Source: Chryseobacterium indicum (GTDB lineage Bacteria; Bacteroidota; Bacteroidia; Flavobacteriales; Weeksellaceae). From it: 64,000 bases of DNA. Shown here in pieces: positions 7,586 through 16,206 of this stretch. The stretch spans positions 248,001 to 312,000 of the forward strand of contig NZ_JACSGT010000002.1 of the NCBI RefSeq assembly GCF_021504595.1, written 5' to 3'. Both the position numbers and the translations under genes were made by a program. Below the pieces are notes generated by a model. That model was given only the letters and a program-made list of their open reading frames with translations. It was not told the DNA's origin and searched no databases. Within the stretch, counting starts at the first letter, position 1. Each line of letters opens with the position of its first letter.

Positions 7586-8599
7586 TTAATTATGTTCGAA
7601 AGAAGCCGCAACTCTGTATTTATTATTAAGAACGTCCGTAATTTCCTTTCTCAGATCTTCCAAAGTAAAACTGGCATCTTTAAAACCGATTGGATAAGTG
7701 GAATGTCCGCTTTTCGTTTCCTCACAAATGACGAATTGTGGATCTGTTTTTTCTATCTGAACCGTTTTTTCAATTTTGAATTTACGCTCCACTTTGTCTC
7801 CTTTTTCATTAATTAAATATAAAACATACAAAGGCTGAAGCATCTCTTTTGGCTTTTCAAAATATTTATGGATGTTAACAACCTGATTTTTCCAGTTGAA
7901 CTGATCCACATTAAGATTTTTAAACTTCATTTCATCCTCCGGAAGCTCTTTATTTTCATAGAACGTTCTCATTTTCTCAAAATAGGAATCTGCCTCTGAA
8001 AATTTATTCTGAACATTTAAAGATTTTATCAGCTTGGTGTACAGTTCATATTCTTTTGGTAATGATGCCAAAGCTTCTTTATAGATTTTCTCAGATTTTG
8101 CATACTCTTTCTGAGTATAATAGAAACTGCCTGCAAATAAAACTATTTTTACATACCAGTTATCTTTCTGACTAGATTTTTGAAGGGCTTCCAAAAACGT
8201 TTTTTCCTGATTAACAGAATCTTCTCTGATGCTGTAAATCCGCAATTTTTCATAATAAAATTCCGCCAAAGGATCAGACTCCAAACCTGTATTTATGTTT
8301 TTCAGAGCCTCATCATACTTTTTCTGATACATTTGGGACAATCCGATGTGATAATATACGAGAGCATTATCAAAACCTTTTTTTAAAGCTTTGTTGTAAT
8401 ATTCTATTGCTTTGTCGTCATTTTCCTCCCTGAAAAAAGCAAATCCCAAATAGTAAAGCTCTTCTCCTGTAAAAGAAGGACTTTCATTTTCAAGCCCGGT
8501 TAATTCCTTAAATTTTTCTTCGTTGAACAGTTTTTCTACTTTCTGGGCAAAAACCGCAGAAGAAAAAACAATCAGTATGGTAACAAAAAGCTTAGTCAT
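7586..8599 (-). CDS. Secreted/periplasmic tetratricopeptide repeat protein
   Basis: A 337-residue protein with a signal peptide (MTKLFVTILIVFSSAVFAQ). Several TPR units follow (about residues 45-215), for example YYLGFAFFREENDDKAIEYY and YYHIGLSQMYQKKYDEALKN. The C-terminal third (about 230-337) is beta-rich and resembles periplasmic small domains that carry TonB-like or unknown folds. It lies 3 bp after hmgL and 9 bp before the sulfurtransferase, but the export signal makes a direct metabolic link unlikely. Function unknown. Confidence 0.85.
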   Translation of the reverse strand: MTKLFVTILIVFSSAVFAQKVEKLFNEEKFKELTGLENESPSFTGEELYYLGFAFFREENDDKAIEYYNKALKKGFDNALVYYHIGLSQMYQKKYDEALKNINTGLESDPLAEFYYEKLRIYSIREDSVNQEKTFLEALQKSSQKDNWYVKIVLFAGSFYYTQKEYAKSEKIYKEALASLPKEYELYTKLIKSLNVQNKFSEADSYFEKMRTFYENKELPEDEMKFKNLNVDQFNWKNQVVNIHKYFEKPKEMLQPLYVLYLINEKGDKVERKFKIEKTVQIEKTDPQFVICEETKSGHSTYPIGFKDASFTLEDLRKEITDVLNNKYRVAASFEHN

Positions 8600-8602
8600 A
8601 TC

Positions 8603-9451
8603 TCAAAAATGAAAAATATCTTTCGCTTTGTTGTAAGAACTTTCGAAGTTCAGCAGATTCAAATTATGGTCTGCTTTTTCTACGCTCATAAAATTAATTA
8701 CCTGTTCGGTCGGCATATTTCCCACCAGATCATCTTTCGCCATCGGACAGCCTCCGATTCCTTTGATGGCACTGTCGAATCTTGTGCATCCCTGATCGTA
8801 AGCGGCTTTCAGCTTAGCGTAAGAATCTTCGTAACGGTTATGAAAATGTGCTCCGAAATTTATTTCAGGATATTTTGAAGGAATTTTTCCGAACAAAAGA
8901 GAAATGGTTTCCGGCGTTGCAACTCCCGTAGTATCAGAAAGTAAAATCTCTTTAACTCCAATTTCAGAAAATCGCTGAGCCCAGAAATCAACATCTTCCC
9001 ACTTCCACATTTCGCCGTAAGGATTTCCAAAAGCCATTGAAAAATAAATATTTAGCTGCCTGTTTTCATTTTTTACCAGTTCCAGCATTTTAACAATCTC
9101 CTGAAAAGCTTCTTCCTGATTTTTATTCGTATTTCTATGCTGAAAAGTTTCGGAAATGGAAAACGGAAAGCCGATAATGTCTACCGACTGATGTTTTAAT
9201 GCTTTTTCAGCTCCTCTGTAATTGGCGACAATTGCAGAAACTTTGGTATTGGATCGGGATTTATCGATATTTTCCGCCACCTCATCAGAATCTGCCATTT
9301 GCGGAATTGCTTTCGGAGAAACAAAACTCAGACAGTCCAGAACATCAAAACCCACATCCATAAGAGAATTGATGTAATCTATTTTTTTATCAGTCGGGAT
9401 GAATTCTCCCCACCCCTGCATTGCATCACGCGGACATTCTGTAAGAAACAT
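8603..9451 (-). CDS. Hydroxymethylglutaryl-CoA lyase
   Basis: Splits HMG-CoA into acetoacetate and acetyl-CoA, the last step of leucine breakdown. The 282-residue TIM-barrel protein starts with TECPRDAMQGW, which holds the metal-binding Asp, and carries the family signature IKGIGGCPMA with the catalytic Cys near the C-terminus. HFHNRY supplies the His metal ligands. It heads an operon with a TPR gene and a sulfurtransferase, behind a -7 element at 9472-9479. Symbols hmgL and mvaB are both used for this enzyme, so none is assigned. Confidence 0.93.
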   Translation of the reverse strand: MFLTECPRDAMQGWGEFIPTDKKIDYINSLMDVGFDVLDCLSFVSPKAIPQMADSDEVAENIDKSRSNTKVSAIVANYRGAEKALKHQSVDIIGFPFSISETFQHRNTNKNQEEAFQEIVKMLELVKNENRQLNIYFSMAFGNPYGEMWKWEDVDFWAQRFSEIGVKEILLSDTTGVATPETISLLFGKIPSKYPEINFGAHFHNRYEDSYAKLKAAYDQGCTRFDSAIKGIGGCPMAKDDLVGNMPTEQVINFMSVEKADHNLNLLNFESSYNKAKDIFHF

Positions 9452-9471
9452 TTTTTACGTTTAGGTTTTCT

Positions 9472-9479
9472 CAAATATA
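9472..9479 (-). promoter_or_regulatory. -7 promoter element for the HMG-CoA lyase operon
   Basis: The minus strand reads TATATTTG, a full TAnnTTTG match 20 bp upstream of the ATG at 9451. No -33 TTG at normal spacing. Confidence 0.55.
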
Positions 9480-9612
9480 ATAAAACTAAACAAGTTTGTA
9501 TAAGATTAAAACAAAGCAAGCATTATTTTGATTTTCAGACCCTTATATCCGATTAACAATCTCAACAGCTTCTATTCGGTCACAAATAAATTATTCTGAG
9601 CATCAAATTTGC

Positions 9613-9626
9613 TAACTTTACAGGAA
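9613..9626 (+). promoter_or_regulatory. Putative pepT start region TAnCTTTACAGGAA
   Basis: TAACTTTACAGGAA differs at one base from the segment at 26417-26430 ahead of fbaA. Both are one base off the TAnnTTTG consensus (A for G) and lie a similar distance upstream of a highly expressed type of gene. Confidence 0.35.
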
Positions 9627-9641
9627 ATTTATACCAATATA

Positions 9642-10889
9642 ATGAGCGCAATAGAATTCAGCCCTTTGTGGAAAGAAAAGCTACTGAACCGTTTTCTTAA
9701 TTACGTAAAAATCTATTCAACCAGCGACGCAGAAAGCGAAACCACTCCCTCTACAGAAAGACAGTGGAATATCGCCAACTACATCACGGAAGAACTGAAA
9801 ACGATAGGTCTTGAAAATGTATCGATCGATGAAAATGGTTATATCATGGGATACGTTCCTTCTAATCTTGAGAATAATGACAAACCGACCATCGGATTTA
9901 TTTCGCATTACGATACTTCGCCGGATTTCAGCGGAGAGAATGTAAAACCGCAGGTTTGGGAAAATTATGACGGAGGAGATCTGGTTTTGAATCAGACAAC
10001 AGGATTTACTTTATCCCCTTCAAAATTTGAAAGCTTAAAAAAATATATCGGTCAGACCTTAATTACCACAGACGGAAATACCCTTCTTGGAGCCGATGAT
10101 AAAGCAGGTTGTGCAGAAATTGTAACGGCTGCAGAATATTTAATGGCTCATCCGGAAATCAAGCATGGAAGAATTGCCGTTGGATTTACGCCCGATGAAG
10201 AAATCGGAAGAGGAGCACATAAGTTTGATGTGACAAAATTCGGGGCAGAATTTGCCTACACGATGGACGGCGGAGAAGTTGGTGAACTGGAATATGAAAA
10301 CTTCAACGCTGCAGGAGCAGTGGTAAAAATCCACGGATTGAGCGTTCATCCTGGTTACGCGTACGGAAAAATGATTAACGCCGCTTTACTGGCTTCTGAA
10401 TTTGCACAGATGCTTCCTGCCAATGAAACGCCTGCAACCACTAAAGGTTTTGACGGTTTTTATCATTTAATGGACTTAAATGCTGATATTTCTGAAGCTA
10501 AATTGCAATACATCATCCGTGATCATGATGCTGATAAATTTGAAGCAAGAAAGAAATTCATGGAAGAAAAAGTTGCTGAATTTAACAAAAAACATGGCGA
10601 AAGAACTGCTGAAATTGAAATTAAAGAGCAGTACAGAAACATGAAGCAGCAGTTTGAAGGAAAAATGCACATCGTAGATCTTGCCGCTGCAGCGATGAAA
10701 GAAGCAGGAATCGAACCAAAGATTAAAGCAATCCGCGGAGGAACAGACGGAGCGCAGTTATCTTACATGGGACTTCCTTGTCCGAATATTTTTGCGGGAG
10801 GAATCAATTTCCACGGACCATATGAATATGTGGCTCTGGAAAGTATGGAGAAAGCAATGGAAGTGATCCTGAATATTGCGAAGGCTTAA
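9642..10889 (+). CDS. pepT: Peptidase T (tripeptide aminopeptidase)
   Basis: A 415-residue M20-family zinc aminopeptidase that removes the N-terminal residue of tripeptides in the cytosol. Zinc ligands are visible in SHYDTSPDFSG, LLGADDKAG and TPDEEIGRG, with the dimerisation/lid domain between about 210 and 320. The ATG at 9642 (MSAIEFSPLW) is preferred over an in-frame TTG at 9609 that precedes the likely promoter and adds residues absent from the family. Monocistronic, with a strong terminator. Confidence 0.93.
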   Translation: MSAIEFSPLWKEKLLNRFLNYVKIYSTSDAESETTPSTERQWNIANYITEELKTIGLENVSIDENGYIMGYVPSNLENNDKPTIGFISHYDTSPDFSGENVKPQVWENYDGGDLVLNQTTGFTLSPSKFESLKKYIGQTLITTDGNTLLGADDKAGCAEIVTAAEYLMAHPEIKHGRIAVGFTPDEEIGRGAHKFDVTKFGAEFAYTMDGGEVGELEYENFNAAGAVVKIHGLSVHPGYAYGKMINAALLASEFAQMLPANETPATTKGFDGFYHLMDLNADISEAKLQYIIRDHDADKFEARKKFMEEKVAEFNKKHGERTAEIEIKEQYRNMKQQFEGKMHIVDLAAAAMKEAGIEPKIKAIRGGTDGAQLSYMGLPCPNIFAGGINFHGPYEYVALESMEKAMEVILNIAKA

Positions 10890-10908
10890 AAATCTTATTA
10901 ATATAACT

Positions 10909-10937
10909 AATCCGGCTTTGTTGAGCCGGATTTTTTT
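10909..10937 (+). terminator. Rho-independent terminator of pepT
   Basis: AATCCGGCT pairs perfectly with AGCCGGATT over a 6-nt loop, followed by seven T. The reverse strand has no T run, so it serves pepT only. Confidence 0.9.
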
Positions 10938-10939
10938 AT

Positions 10940-11617
10940 TCAATCTGTGACAATTACATTCTTTTGTTTAAGAATATTAATAAAAGCTAAATAATAAGGT
11001 TCACCCAGTTTTAAAATAAGATTCTCCTTATTAATTATTGAAATCGTTATTCTATCAAGGAATTTATTTTTGTTAACATCAATCAGATAGTCATATAATC
11101 CATCCAATCCTGCTCCAAAATATCCACCGTTTCCGTAAAAAAGTTCCCCAAGCATTATATATAAATCATTTTCAGAATTAACTTTTTTGCCATCCAATAT
11201 GTTATTATCAAAGTTTATAAATTTGAAATGCTGGTAATTTACAAGAGAACACGCCTTAATATAAGCAGATTTAAAGCTTTCGGTTTTGGAACGCCAATTA
11301 ACTGTTCTTCCATTCCGCCAATGATATAAAACATCAATAACATCCTGATTATATACATATTCATTCTCTTCGCAAATAAAACCTTCAACTTTTGTCTGTG
11401 TTTTTGATTCTTTAATAATAATACATTTCCTAAAAATAATATTCAGATAATTCGATTTATTAATTACTATATCTATTTTATTTGAGGATTTTAAAAGATC
11501 CTGAATTTCAAATTCTTCAGAGTGATAAATAGTGATGTAGTCCAATGTACTTTTTGAAAGTCTCTTTATTTTGATGTAGTGTACAAAATCCTTTTTACCA
11601 TTAAAAATAAATTGCAT
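10940..11617 (-). CDS. Barstar-like (RNase inhibitor) protein with an extra N-terminal domain
   Basis: A 225-residue protein whose C-terminal part (about 135-225) reads as barstar, the inhibitor of barnase-type RNases: LDGKKVNSENDL aligns with the barstar start, and YFGAGLDGLYDYL (166-178) aligns with YYGENLDALWDCL. The two barnase-contacting acids, Asp35 and Asp39 of barstar, correspond to Asp172 and Asp176. Residues 1-130 are a Lys/Ile/Asn-rich region of unknown fold. No RNase toxin is visible nearby. Codon use is more AT-rich than in the flanking pepT and thiL, which suggests acquired DNA. Likely an orphan immunity protein. Confidence 0.78.
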   Translation of the reverse strand: MQFIFNGKKDFVHYIKIKRLSKSTLDYITIYHSEEFEIQDLLKSSNKIDIVINKSNYLNIIFRKCIIIKESKTQTKVEGFICEENEYVYNQDVIDVLYHWRNGRTVNWRSKTESFKSAYIKACSLVNYQHFKFINFDNNILDGKKVNSENDLYIMLGELFYGNGGYFGAGLDGLYDYLIDVNKNKFLDRITISIINKENLILKLGEPYYLAFINILKQKNVIVTD

Positions 11618-11725
11618 GTTTAATTGTAGTTTTCTAATTTTTTCCTTAATCTTTTAAACTAAAAGTGTATGATGATTAATTACAGCCTCTTTTAACATTT
11701 TTATTTCAAAATTTTTTTAGACCTT

Positions 11726-12307
11726 TTAGTTGTCATTCAATTTGTATCCCATCTTAGCAAAATTTTCTTTTAGCAACGTAAGATCTTTTTCTGAAATATA
11801 TCTCATTAAAAAATGAAAAGAAGTCATGCCACTAACAGACTCTATTCCGAGTTTTATCTCATAATCATTAATTTTAGTAAATTTGGTAATATGAAAATTT
11901 CCTTCGTTATTGTCCAACGCCTTAATAGAAATAGGTCCTTCATAAATTTTTATTAGATTTCTCATATACATGTAAGCTGTATCTTCAGAAAAATAAAACT
12001 TGATATAATTAATTGTATTTCCATTATTCATTGAGCTTTTAGATCTAAAACTTGATATTTTGATATCTTCAGTAGGAGTTAAAGAATCAAAGTTAATTCC
12101 TTTGGGAGGATGGATTCTTTTAAAATAATTAAATAGGGCTAATAAGAAGAATCCATAGCAAATTACCCCAACTATTTCTGGATTTTTTAATGGAATAAAG
12201 CCTCTGGATGCCAAAAAAACTAAAATATATCCCCCTCCGATTAATATTGCAAAAATATAAGGAAGTACATCAACACGATTTATAATAAGTTTTACAGGTC
12301 TTTTCAT
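11726..12307 (-). CDS. Hypothetical membrane protein next to the barstar-like gene
   Basis: A 193-residue protein with two transmembrane segments near the N-terminus (VLPYIFAILIGGGYILVFLA and VGVICYGFFLLALFNYF) and a soluble C-terminal domain of about 110 residues. I do not recognise the family. The start MKRPVKL at 12307 is preferred; an upstream ATG at 12343 would place the start inside a hairpin. It is upstream of the barstar-like gene, 108 bp away on the same strand, and shares its AT-rich composition. It could be another immunity factor or an unrelated accessory gene. Confidence 0.72.
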   Translation of the reverse strand: MKRPVKLIINRVDVLPYIFAILIGGGYILVFLASRGFIPLKNPEIVGVICYGFFLLALFNYFKRIHPPKGINFDSLTPTEDIKISSFRSKSSMNNGNTINYIKFYFSEDTAYMYMRNLIKIYEGPISIKALDNNEGNFHITKFTKINDYEIKLGIESVSGMTSFHFLMRYISEKDLTLLKENFAKMGYKLNDN

Positions 12308-12330
12308 CAAGTGCTTTTTTTGCAAATTAA

Positions 12331-12358
12331 ACAAAAAAACCACTACAAAAGCAGTAGT
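12331..12358 (-). terminator. Terminator-like hairpin upstream of the membrane protein
   Basis: On the minus strand ACTAC and GTAGT form a short stem over a 7-nt loop, followed by GG and seven T. No minus-strand gene lies upstream of it, so it may be an attenuator in the leader of the 11726-12307 gene or a remnant of a lost gene. Confidence 0.4.
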
Positions 12359-12496
12359 CTCACAATATTTAAGTTCTCTTCACATTACAAATTTTTGCTT
12401 ATAATGTTTCTATGATCCACTGATACAAAATTATTCTGAAATTTTTATACATTATTGGTCTGATTTTTGTTGAAAAAAACGAAAACATTTTTATAA

Positions 12497-12784
12497 ATGA
12501 AAAAGAGATTATATTCAGCAGCAGTGATTCTTTTATTCGGAATCGGAGTATCTGCACAAAAAACAAATTCTGTAAAGCAGGAGGTAAAAAAAGATGCTAA
12601 AGCCGTAGGTAAGGCTGCCAAAGACGGTGCAGAATGGACCGGCAAAACCGCAGAAAAAGGTTATGATGCAACCAAAAAAGGCGTTAAAAATGCAGCAAAA
12701 TGGACCAAAAAAACGGCTAAAAAAGGTGCAGATGCGGTAGACAAATCCTACCAGAATGTAAAAGCAGACATTAAGAAAGATTAA
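12497..12784 (+). CDS. Exported Lys/Ala-rich repeat protein, LEA-like
   Basis: A 95-residue protein with a signal peptide (MKKRLYSAAVILLFGIGVSAQ) and a mature part made almost only of Lys, Ala, Gly, Asp and Thr. Short units recur: EWTGKTAEKG and KWTKKTAKKG, spaced by DATKKGVKNA. This resembles late-embryogenesis-abundant and similar disordered, stress-related helices. The basic repeats could bind membranes or nucleic acids in the periplasm. No enzyme motif. Monocistronic, with its own terminator. Confidence 0.82.
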   Translation: MKKRLYSAAVILLFGIGVSAQKTNSVKQEVKKDAKAVGKAAKDGAEWTGKTAEKGYDATKKGVKNAAKWTKKTAKKGADAVDKSYQNVKADIKKD

Positions 12785-12792
12785 TTACTAAG

Positions 12793-12820
12793 AAAACCAC
12801 CGCTATTGCAGTGGTTTTTT
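12793..12820 (+). terminator. Terminator between the LEA-like gene and thiL
   Basis: AAAACCAC and GTGGTTTT form an 8-bp stem with a partly paired inner loop and a following T run. The opposite strand also ends in four T, so it may also stop thiL transcripts. Confidence 0.8.
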
Positions 12821-12842
12821 AATATCTAAACAGTAAAATTAT

Positions 12843-13904
12843 CTATCCTTGCTGATTTCCCAAAAAAGCGTCCCAACCCTGCGCTGTTAAAGCAACCAAC
12901 TGATTAGAACCTCTTGCCACCATAAAATTTCCGTCTTCTTTTTCAACGGCATGACCAATGATGGTAAAATCCGGATGGTTTTTAATTTTATCAAAATCAT
13001 TTGGCGAAATCGTGAATAATAATTCGTAATCCTCTCCTCCGCTTAAAGCAGCCATCACAGGATTTAAATTGAATTCATCCGCCGTTGTAATCGTTAAATT
13101 ATCCATCGGAATTTTTTCTTCATACAATCTGAATCCTACTTTCGACTGATCTGAAAGATGAAGAATTTCAGAAGCCAGACCGTCAGAAACGTCAATCATA
13201 GAAGTTGGTTTAATATCCAGTTGTTCTAAAATTCCTTTTACGTCGGTTCTTGCTTCAGGCTTCAACTGTCTTTCCAGAATATAATCGTAGCCTTCCATTT
13301 CCGGCTGCATATTCGGATCAGCTAAGAAAACAGCGTGTTCTCTTTCCAGAATCTGAAGTCCCATATAAGCGCCGCCTAAATCTCCGGTTACGACCAAAAG
13401 ATCGTTTGGTTTTGCCGTACTTCTTTTGATAATATGTTCATCATTCTCCATCCCGATTGCCGTAATGCTCATTACCAAACCGGCATTGGAACTCGTTGTA
13501 TCTCCGCCAATTAAGTCAACTTTATATCTTGCGCAAGCGGTCTGAATTCCGGAATAGATTTCTTCTAAAGCTTCCACCGGAAAACGATTGGAAACGGCAA
13601 GAGAAACCAAAATCTGAGTTGGCGTTGCATTCATCGCTGCAATATCACTGAGATTTACAACAACCGCTTTATAACCCAAGTGTTTCAAAGGCACATATCC
13701 CAAGTTAAAATGAACACCTTCCGCCAAAACATCTGTTGTAAGAACCACTTTCCTATTTCCGGGATTAATCACTGCCGCATCATCTCCAACTCCAAGCTCC
13801 GAAGATTCGTTGGATAGAGGAAAATGCTCCGTTAAATGTTTAATTAAACCAAATTCTCCCAGTTTGGAAATTGGCGTTAATTCTGGATCTTTATCTTCAA
13901 ACAT
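12843..13904 (-). CDS. thiL: Thiamine-monophosphate kinase
   Basis: ThiL phosphorylates thiamine monophosphate to the active cofactor thiamine diphosphate using ATP. The 353-residue protein shows the AIR-synthase-like fold: GVGDDAAVI, the metal-binding TTDVLAEGVHF, NLSDIAAMNATP and IGGDTTSS, then MIDVSDGLASE. Its length is that of the family. It lies 72 bp downstream of the thioesterase gene on the same strand. No TPP riboswitch is evident upstream. Confidence 0.95.
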   Translation of the reverse strand: MFEDKDPELTPISKLGEFGLIKHLTEHFPLSNESSELGVGDDAAVINPGNRKVVLTTDVLAEGVHFNLGYVPLKHLGYKAVVVNLSDIAAMNATPTQILVSLAVSNRFPVEALEEIYSGIQTACARYKVDLIGGDTTSSNAGLVMSITAIGMENDEHIIKRSTAKPNDLLVVTGDLGGAYMGLQILEREHAVFLADPNMQPEMEGYDYILERQLKPEARTDVKGILEQLDIKPTSMIDVSDGLASEILHLSDQSKVGFRLYEEKIPMDNLTITTADEFNLNPVMAALSGGEDYELLFTISPNDFDKIKNHPDFTIIGHAVEKEDGNFMVARGSNQLVALTAQGWDAFLGNQQG

Positions 13905-13976
13905 ATTTTTTTAATTATAAGTAATAAATAATGGGTAATGAGTAATCTTAAAACAATAAACTCAAAACCTTACATC

Positions 13977-14471
13977 TTAAACAGCAAATACTGCCGGATC
14001 AACATTTTCCGGACGGAAAGGAAGTTTTTTGAAATCTTCCCTCGTTAAAACTACGGTCTCCGGAGATTTATATTTGTTCATGGCTTCCACCACATCATCG
14101 GGCGGTGTTGTCATTTTTCTCAGCATCATATCGATCCAGACTCCGGTTGCTTCTGCAGTGGCACAATGTTCTCCGTCGGTTGTGTAAAATTTGTGTACAA
14201 AACGGTAAATAGAACAGTCTTCTGCACAGCCATCGATTTCAAGACTTACGATAACCGTCTGATCTGCATAAATTTCTTTAAAAAAAGAAAATCTTTCATG
14301 CATGATTACCGGACCGATTCCCCATCGGCTCATTTGGGTAACGCCCATTTTTTCCTGCTTCATAAAAGCCATTCTGGTTTGCGCACAATACTGTACGTAA
14401 GATGAATTTGCCAGATGTTTGTTGGCATCAAGATCGCTCCAGCGAACTTCAAATGTATGGTAGAATTTCAT
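13977..14471 (-). CDS. Acyl-CoA thioesterase, 4-hydroxybenzoyl-CoA thioesterase (hotdog) type
   Basis: A 164-residue hotdog-fold protein that hydrolyses acyl-CoA. The segment RWSDLDANKHLANSSYVQYC carries the family active-site Asp and the following HLANSSY turn. The helix with RMAFM and the beta core GPVIMHERFSFFKE fit YbgC/4HBT members. The substrate is unknown. It may be co-transcribed with thiL; the 72-bp gap holds no clear promoter. Confidence 0.88.
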   Translation of the reverse strand: MKFYHTFEVRWSDLDANKHLANSSYVQYCAQTRMAFMKQEKMGVTQMSRWGIGPVIMHERFSFFKEIYADQTVIVSLEIDGCAEDCSIYRFVHKFYTTDGEHCATAEATGVWIDMMLRKMTTPPDDVVEAMNKYKSPETVVLTREDFKKLPFRPENVDPAVFAV

Positions 14472-14605
14472 TTACTTTTTGTTTTAAAATATAAATTGTG
14501 TGATTTTTTATCACAAAAACCATTTTTGGCAGTCAATAATTTCACTGTAAAAATGAAAAATTATATTCTTCAAAATTACTCAAATAAGATGGTTTATAAA
14601 AATTG

Positions 14606-14613
14606 TAGTTTTG
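14606..14613 (+). promoter_or_regulatory. -7 promoter element for the flavoprotein gene
   Basis: TAGTTTTG matches TAnnTTTG and lies 34 bp upstream of the ATG at 14648. No TTG at -33. Confidence 0.55.
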
Positions 14614-14647
14614 CAAAAGTAATCTTGAGCATAAGATTGAAAGAATT

Positions 14648-15850
14648 ATGAAGCAAATTATCATTATCGGAGGTGGCGCGGCAGGATTTTTCTGTGCAGC
14701 CAATCTGGACGAAACAAAATATAAAATTACCATTCTTGAGCAGAATTCGGATGTTCTTCAGAAAGTCAAAATTTCGGGAGGAGGACGCTGTAATGTGACT
14801 CATGCCTGTTTTGACCCCAGAGAACTGGTACAGTTTTATCCCCGCGGAAACAAAGAATTGCTGAGTGTTTTCACCAAATTTCAGTCAGGAGATACGATGG
14901 ATTGGTTTGAGCAGAGAAATGTGCCGTTAAAAATAGAAAATGATAACCGGGTTTTTCCGGAAAGCAATTCTTCACAAACGATCATCAATACTTTTCTACA
15001 TGAAATTCATCAGAAAAATGTAGAAGTGAAAACCAAATGTTCTGTAAAAGAAATTGAAAAATCAGGCGAAAAATATATTGTTAAGACTAGTTTAGGTGAT
15101 TTTGAAGCTGATTTTATCATTTATACTACAGGAAGCTCGCCAAAATCTCTGAAAATGATCGAAAATTTAGGTCATAAAATTATTGAGCTTGTTCCCTCGC
15201 TTTTTACTTTTAACATTAAAGATCATTTGCTGAAAGATTTAGCCGGAACAAGCTTTGAAATGGCAGAAACTTCCATTCCAAAGTTGAAAACAGAAGAAAG
15301 CGGACCTTTGCTTATTACGCACTGGGGACTTTCAGGACCTGCCATTCTGAAAATTTCAGCGTGGGAAGCAATTAATTTAGCGAAAGTAAAATACAATTTT
15401 GAAATCGAAGTCAATTTTATTTCAAAATCAATTGATGATGCGGAAGAACTATTTTTGAACTTCAAACAATTCAATCCAAAGAAAACCATCGGACAATCAA
15501 AGATTTTTGATATCACCAACCGATTCTGGCAGAGAATTCTGGAGGTTTCAAAAGTGGATCTGAATAAACAGGTTGCTCAGATTTCAGGAAAAGAAATGCA
15601 GACTATTCTTGAAAATCTATGCAAAAAGAAATTTAACGTCACCGGAAAATCGACTTTCAAAGATGAATTCGTAACAGCGGGAGGCGTTGATTTAAAGGAA
15701 ATTAACTTTAAAAATATGTCTTCGAAAATCTTGCCTAACTTTTACGTTGCCGGAGAAGTATTGAATATTGATGCGGTAACCGGCGGATTTAATTTTCAGG
15801 CTTGCTGGAGTGAAGCTTGGCTGATTGCGCAGGATTTGAACCTGAAATAA
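14648..15850 (+). CDS. HI0933/YhiN-family FAD-dependent oxidoreductase
   Basis: A 400-residue flavoprotein. The N-terminal FAD-binding Rossmann motif is IIGGGAAGFFCA, followed by KVKISGGGRCNVTH, the signature of the HI0933 family, and the C-terminal FAD contact TGGFNFQACWSEAW. The middle part holds the family-specific insert domain. Members act on unknown substrates; BaiN, a gut member, reduces bile acid intermediates, but this should not be transferred here. Monocistronic. Confidence 0.9.
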   Translation: MKQIIIIGGGAAGFFCAANLDETKYKITILEQNSDVLQKVKISGGGRCNVTHACFDPRELVQFYPRGNKELLSVFTKFQSGDTMDWFEQRNVPLKIENDNRVFPESNSSQTIINTFLHEIHQKNVEVKTKCSVKEIEKSGEKYIVKTSLGDFEADFIIYTTGSSPKSLKMIENLGHKIIELVPSLFTFNIKDHLLKDLAGTSFEMAETSIPKLKTEESGPLLITHWGLSGPAILKISAWEAINLAKVKYNFEIEVNFISKSIDDAEELFLNFKQFNPKKTIGQSKIFDITNRFWQRILEVSKVDLNKQVAQISGKEMQTILENLCKKKFNVTGKSTFKDEFVTAGGVDLKEINFKNMSSKILPNFYVAGEVLNIDAVTGGFNFQACWSEAWLIAQDLNLK

Positions 15851-15855
15851 TAATT

Positions 15856-16196
15856 TAAACACAAATCTTTTTTTCACGAATTACACAAGTTATTGTGACC
15901 ATTTGCGAGAAATTGGTGACATTAGTGTTTAACTTAAAACACAAATTGCGCGAATCTTTTTTTCACTAATTACACAAATTATTGTGACCATTTGTGAGAA
16001 ATTGGTGACATTAGTGTTTAACTTAAAACACAAATTACACGAATCTTTTTTTCACTAATTACACAAATTATTGTGACCATTTGTGAGAAATTGGTGACAT
16101 TAGTGTTTATATTAAAAAACGAATTGTGCGAATTTTTTCACTAATTACAAAAAACATTTGTGATCATTTGTGAGAAATTAGTGATATTCGTGTTTA
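15856..16196. repeat. Four tandem copies of an ~89-bp hairpin-forming repeat
   Basis: The boundary TGTTTA recurs at 15926, 16015, 16104 and 16191, so periods are 89, 89 and 87 bp; the first copy is shorter by about 9 bp. Copies 2 and 3 are nearly identical and copy 4 is the most diverged. Each unit is self-complementary: AAACACAAAT near its start faces ATTAGTGTTT near its end, and CACTAATTACACAAAT faces ATTTGTGAGAAATTGGTG, so a unit can fold into one long hairpin. There are no unique spacers between copies. It fills nearly all of the 356-bp gap 15851-16206. Confidence 0.9.
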
Positions 16197-16206
16197 AATA
16201 CAAAAA

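Noticed and set aside
11726..12343. Toxin gene paired with the barstar-like protein
   Set aside because: The protein is a two-helix membrane protein with no RNase motif; no barnase signature is present.
13905..13976. TPP riboswitch ahead of thiL
   Set aside because: The 72-bp gap is AT-rich and lacks the conserved THI-box sequence.
15856..16196. CRISPR array
   Set aside because: Repeats are contiguous with no unique spacers, and no cas genes are present.
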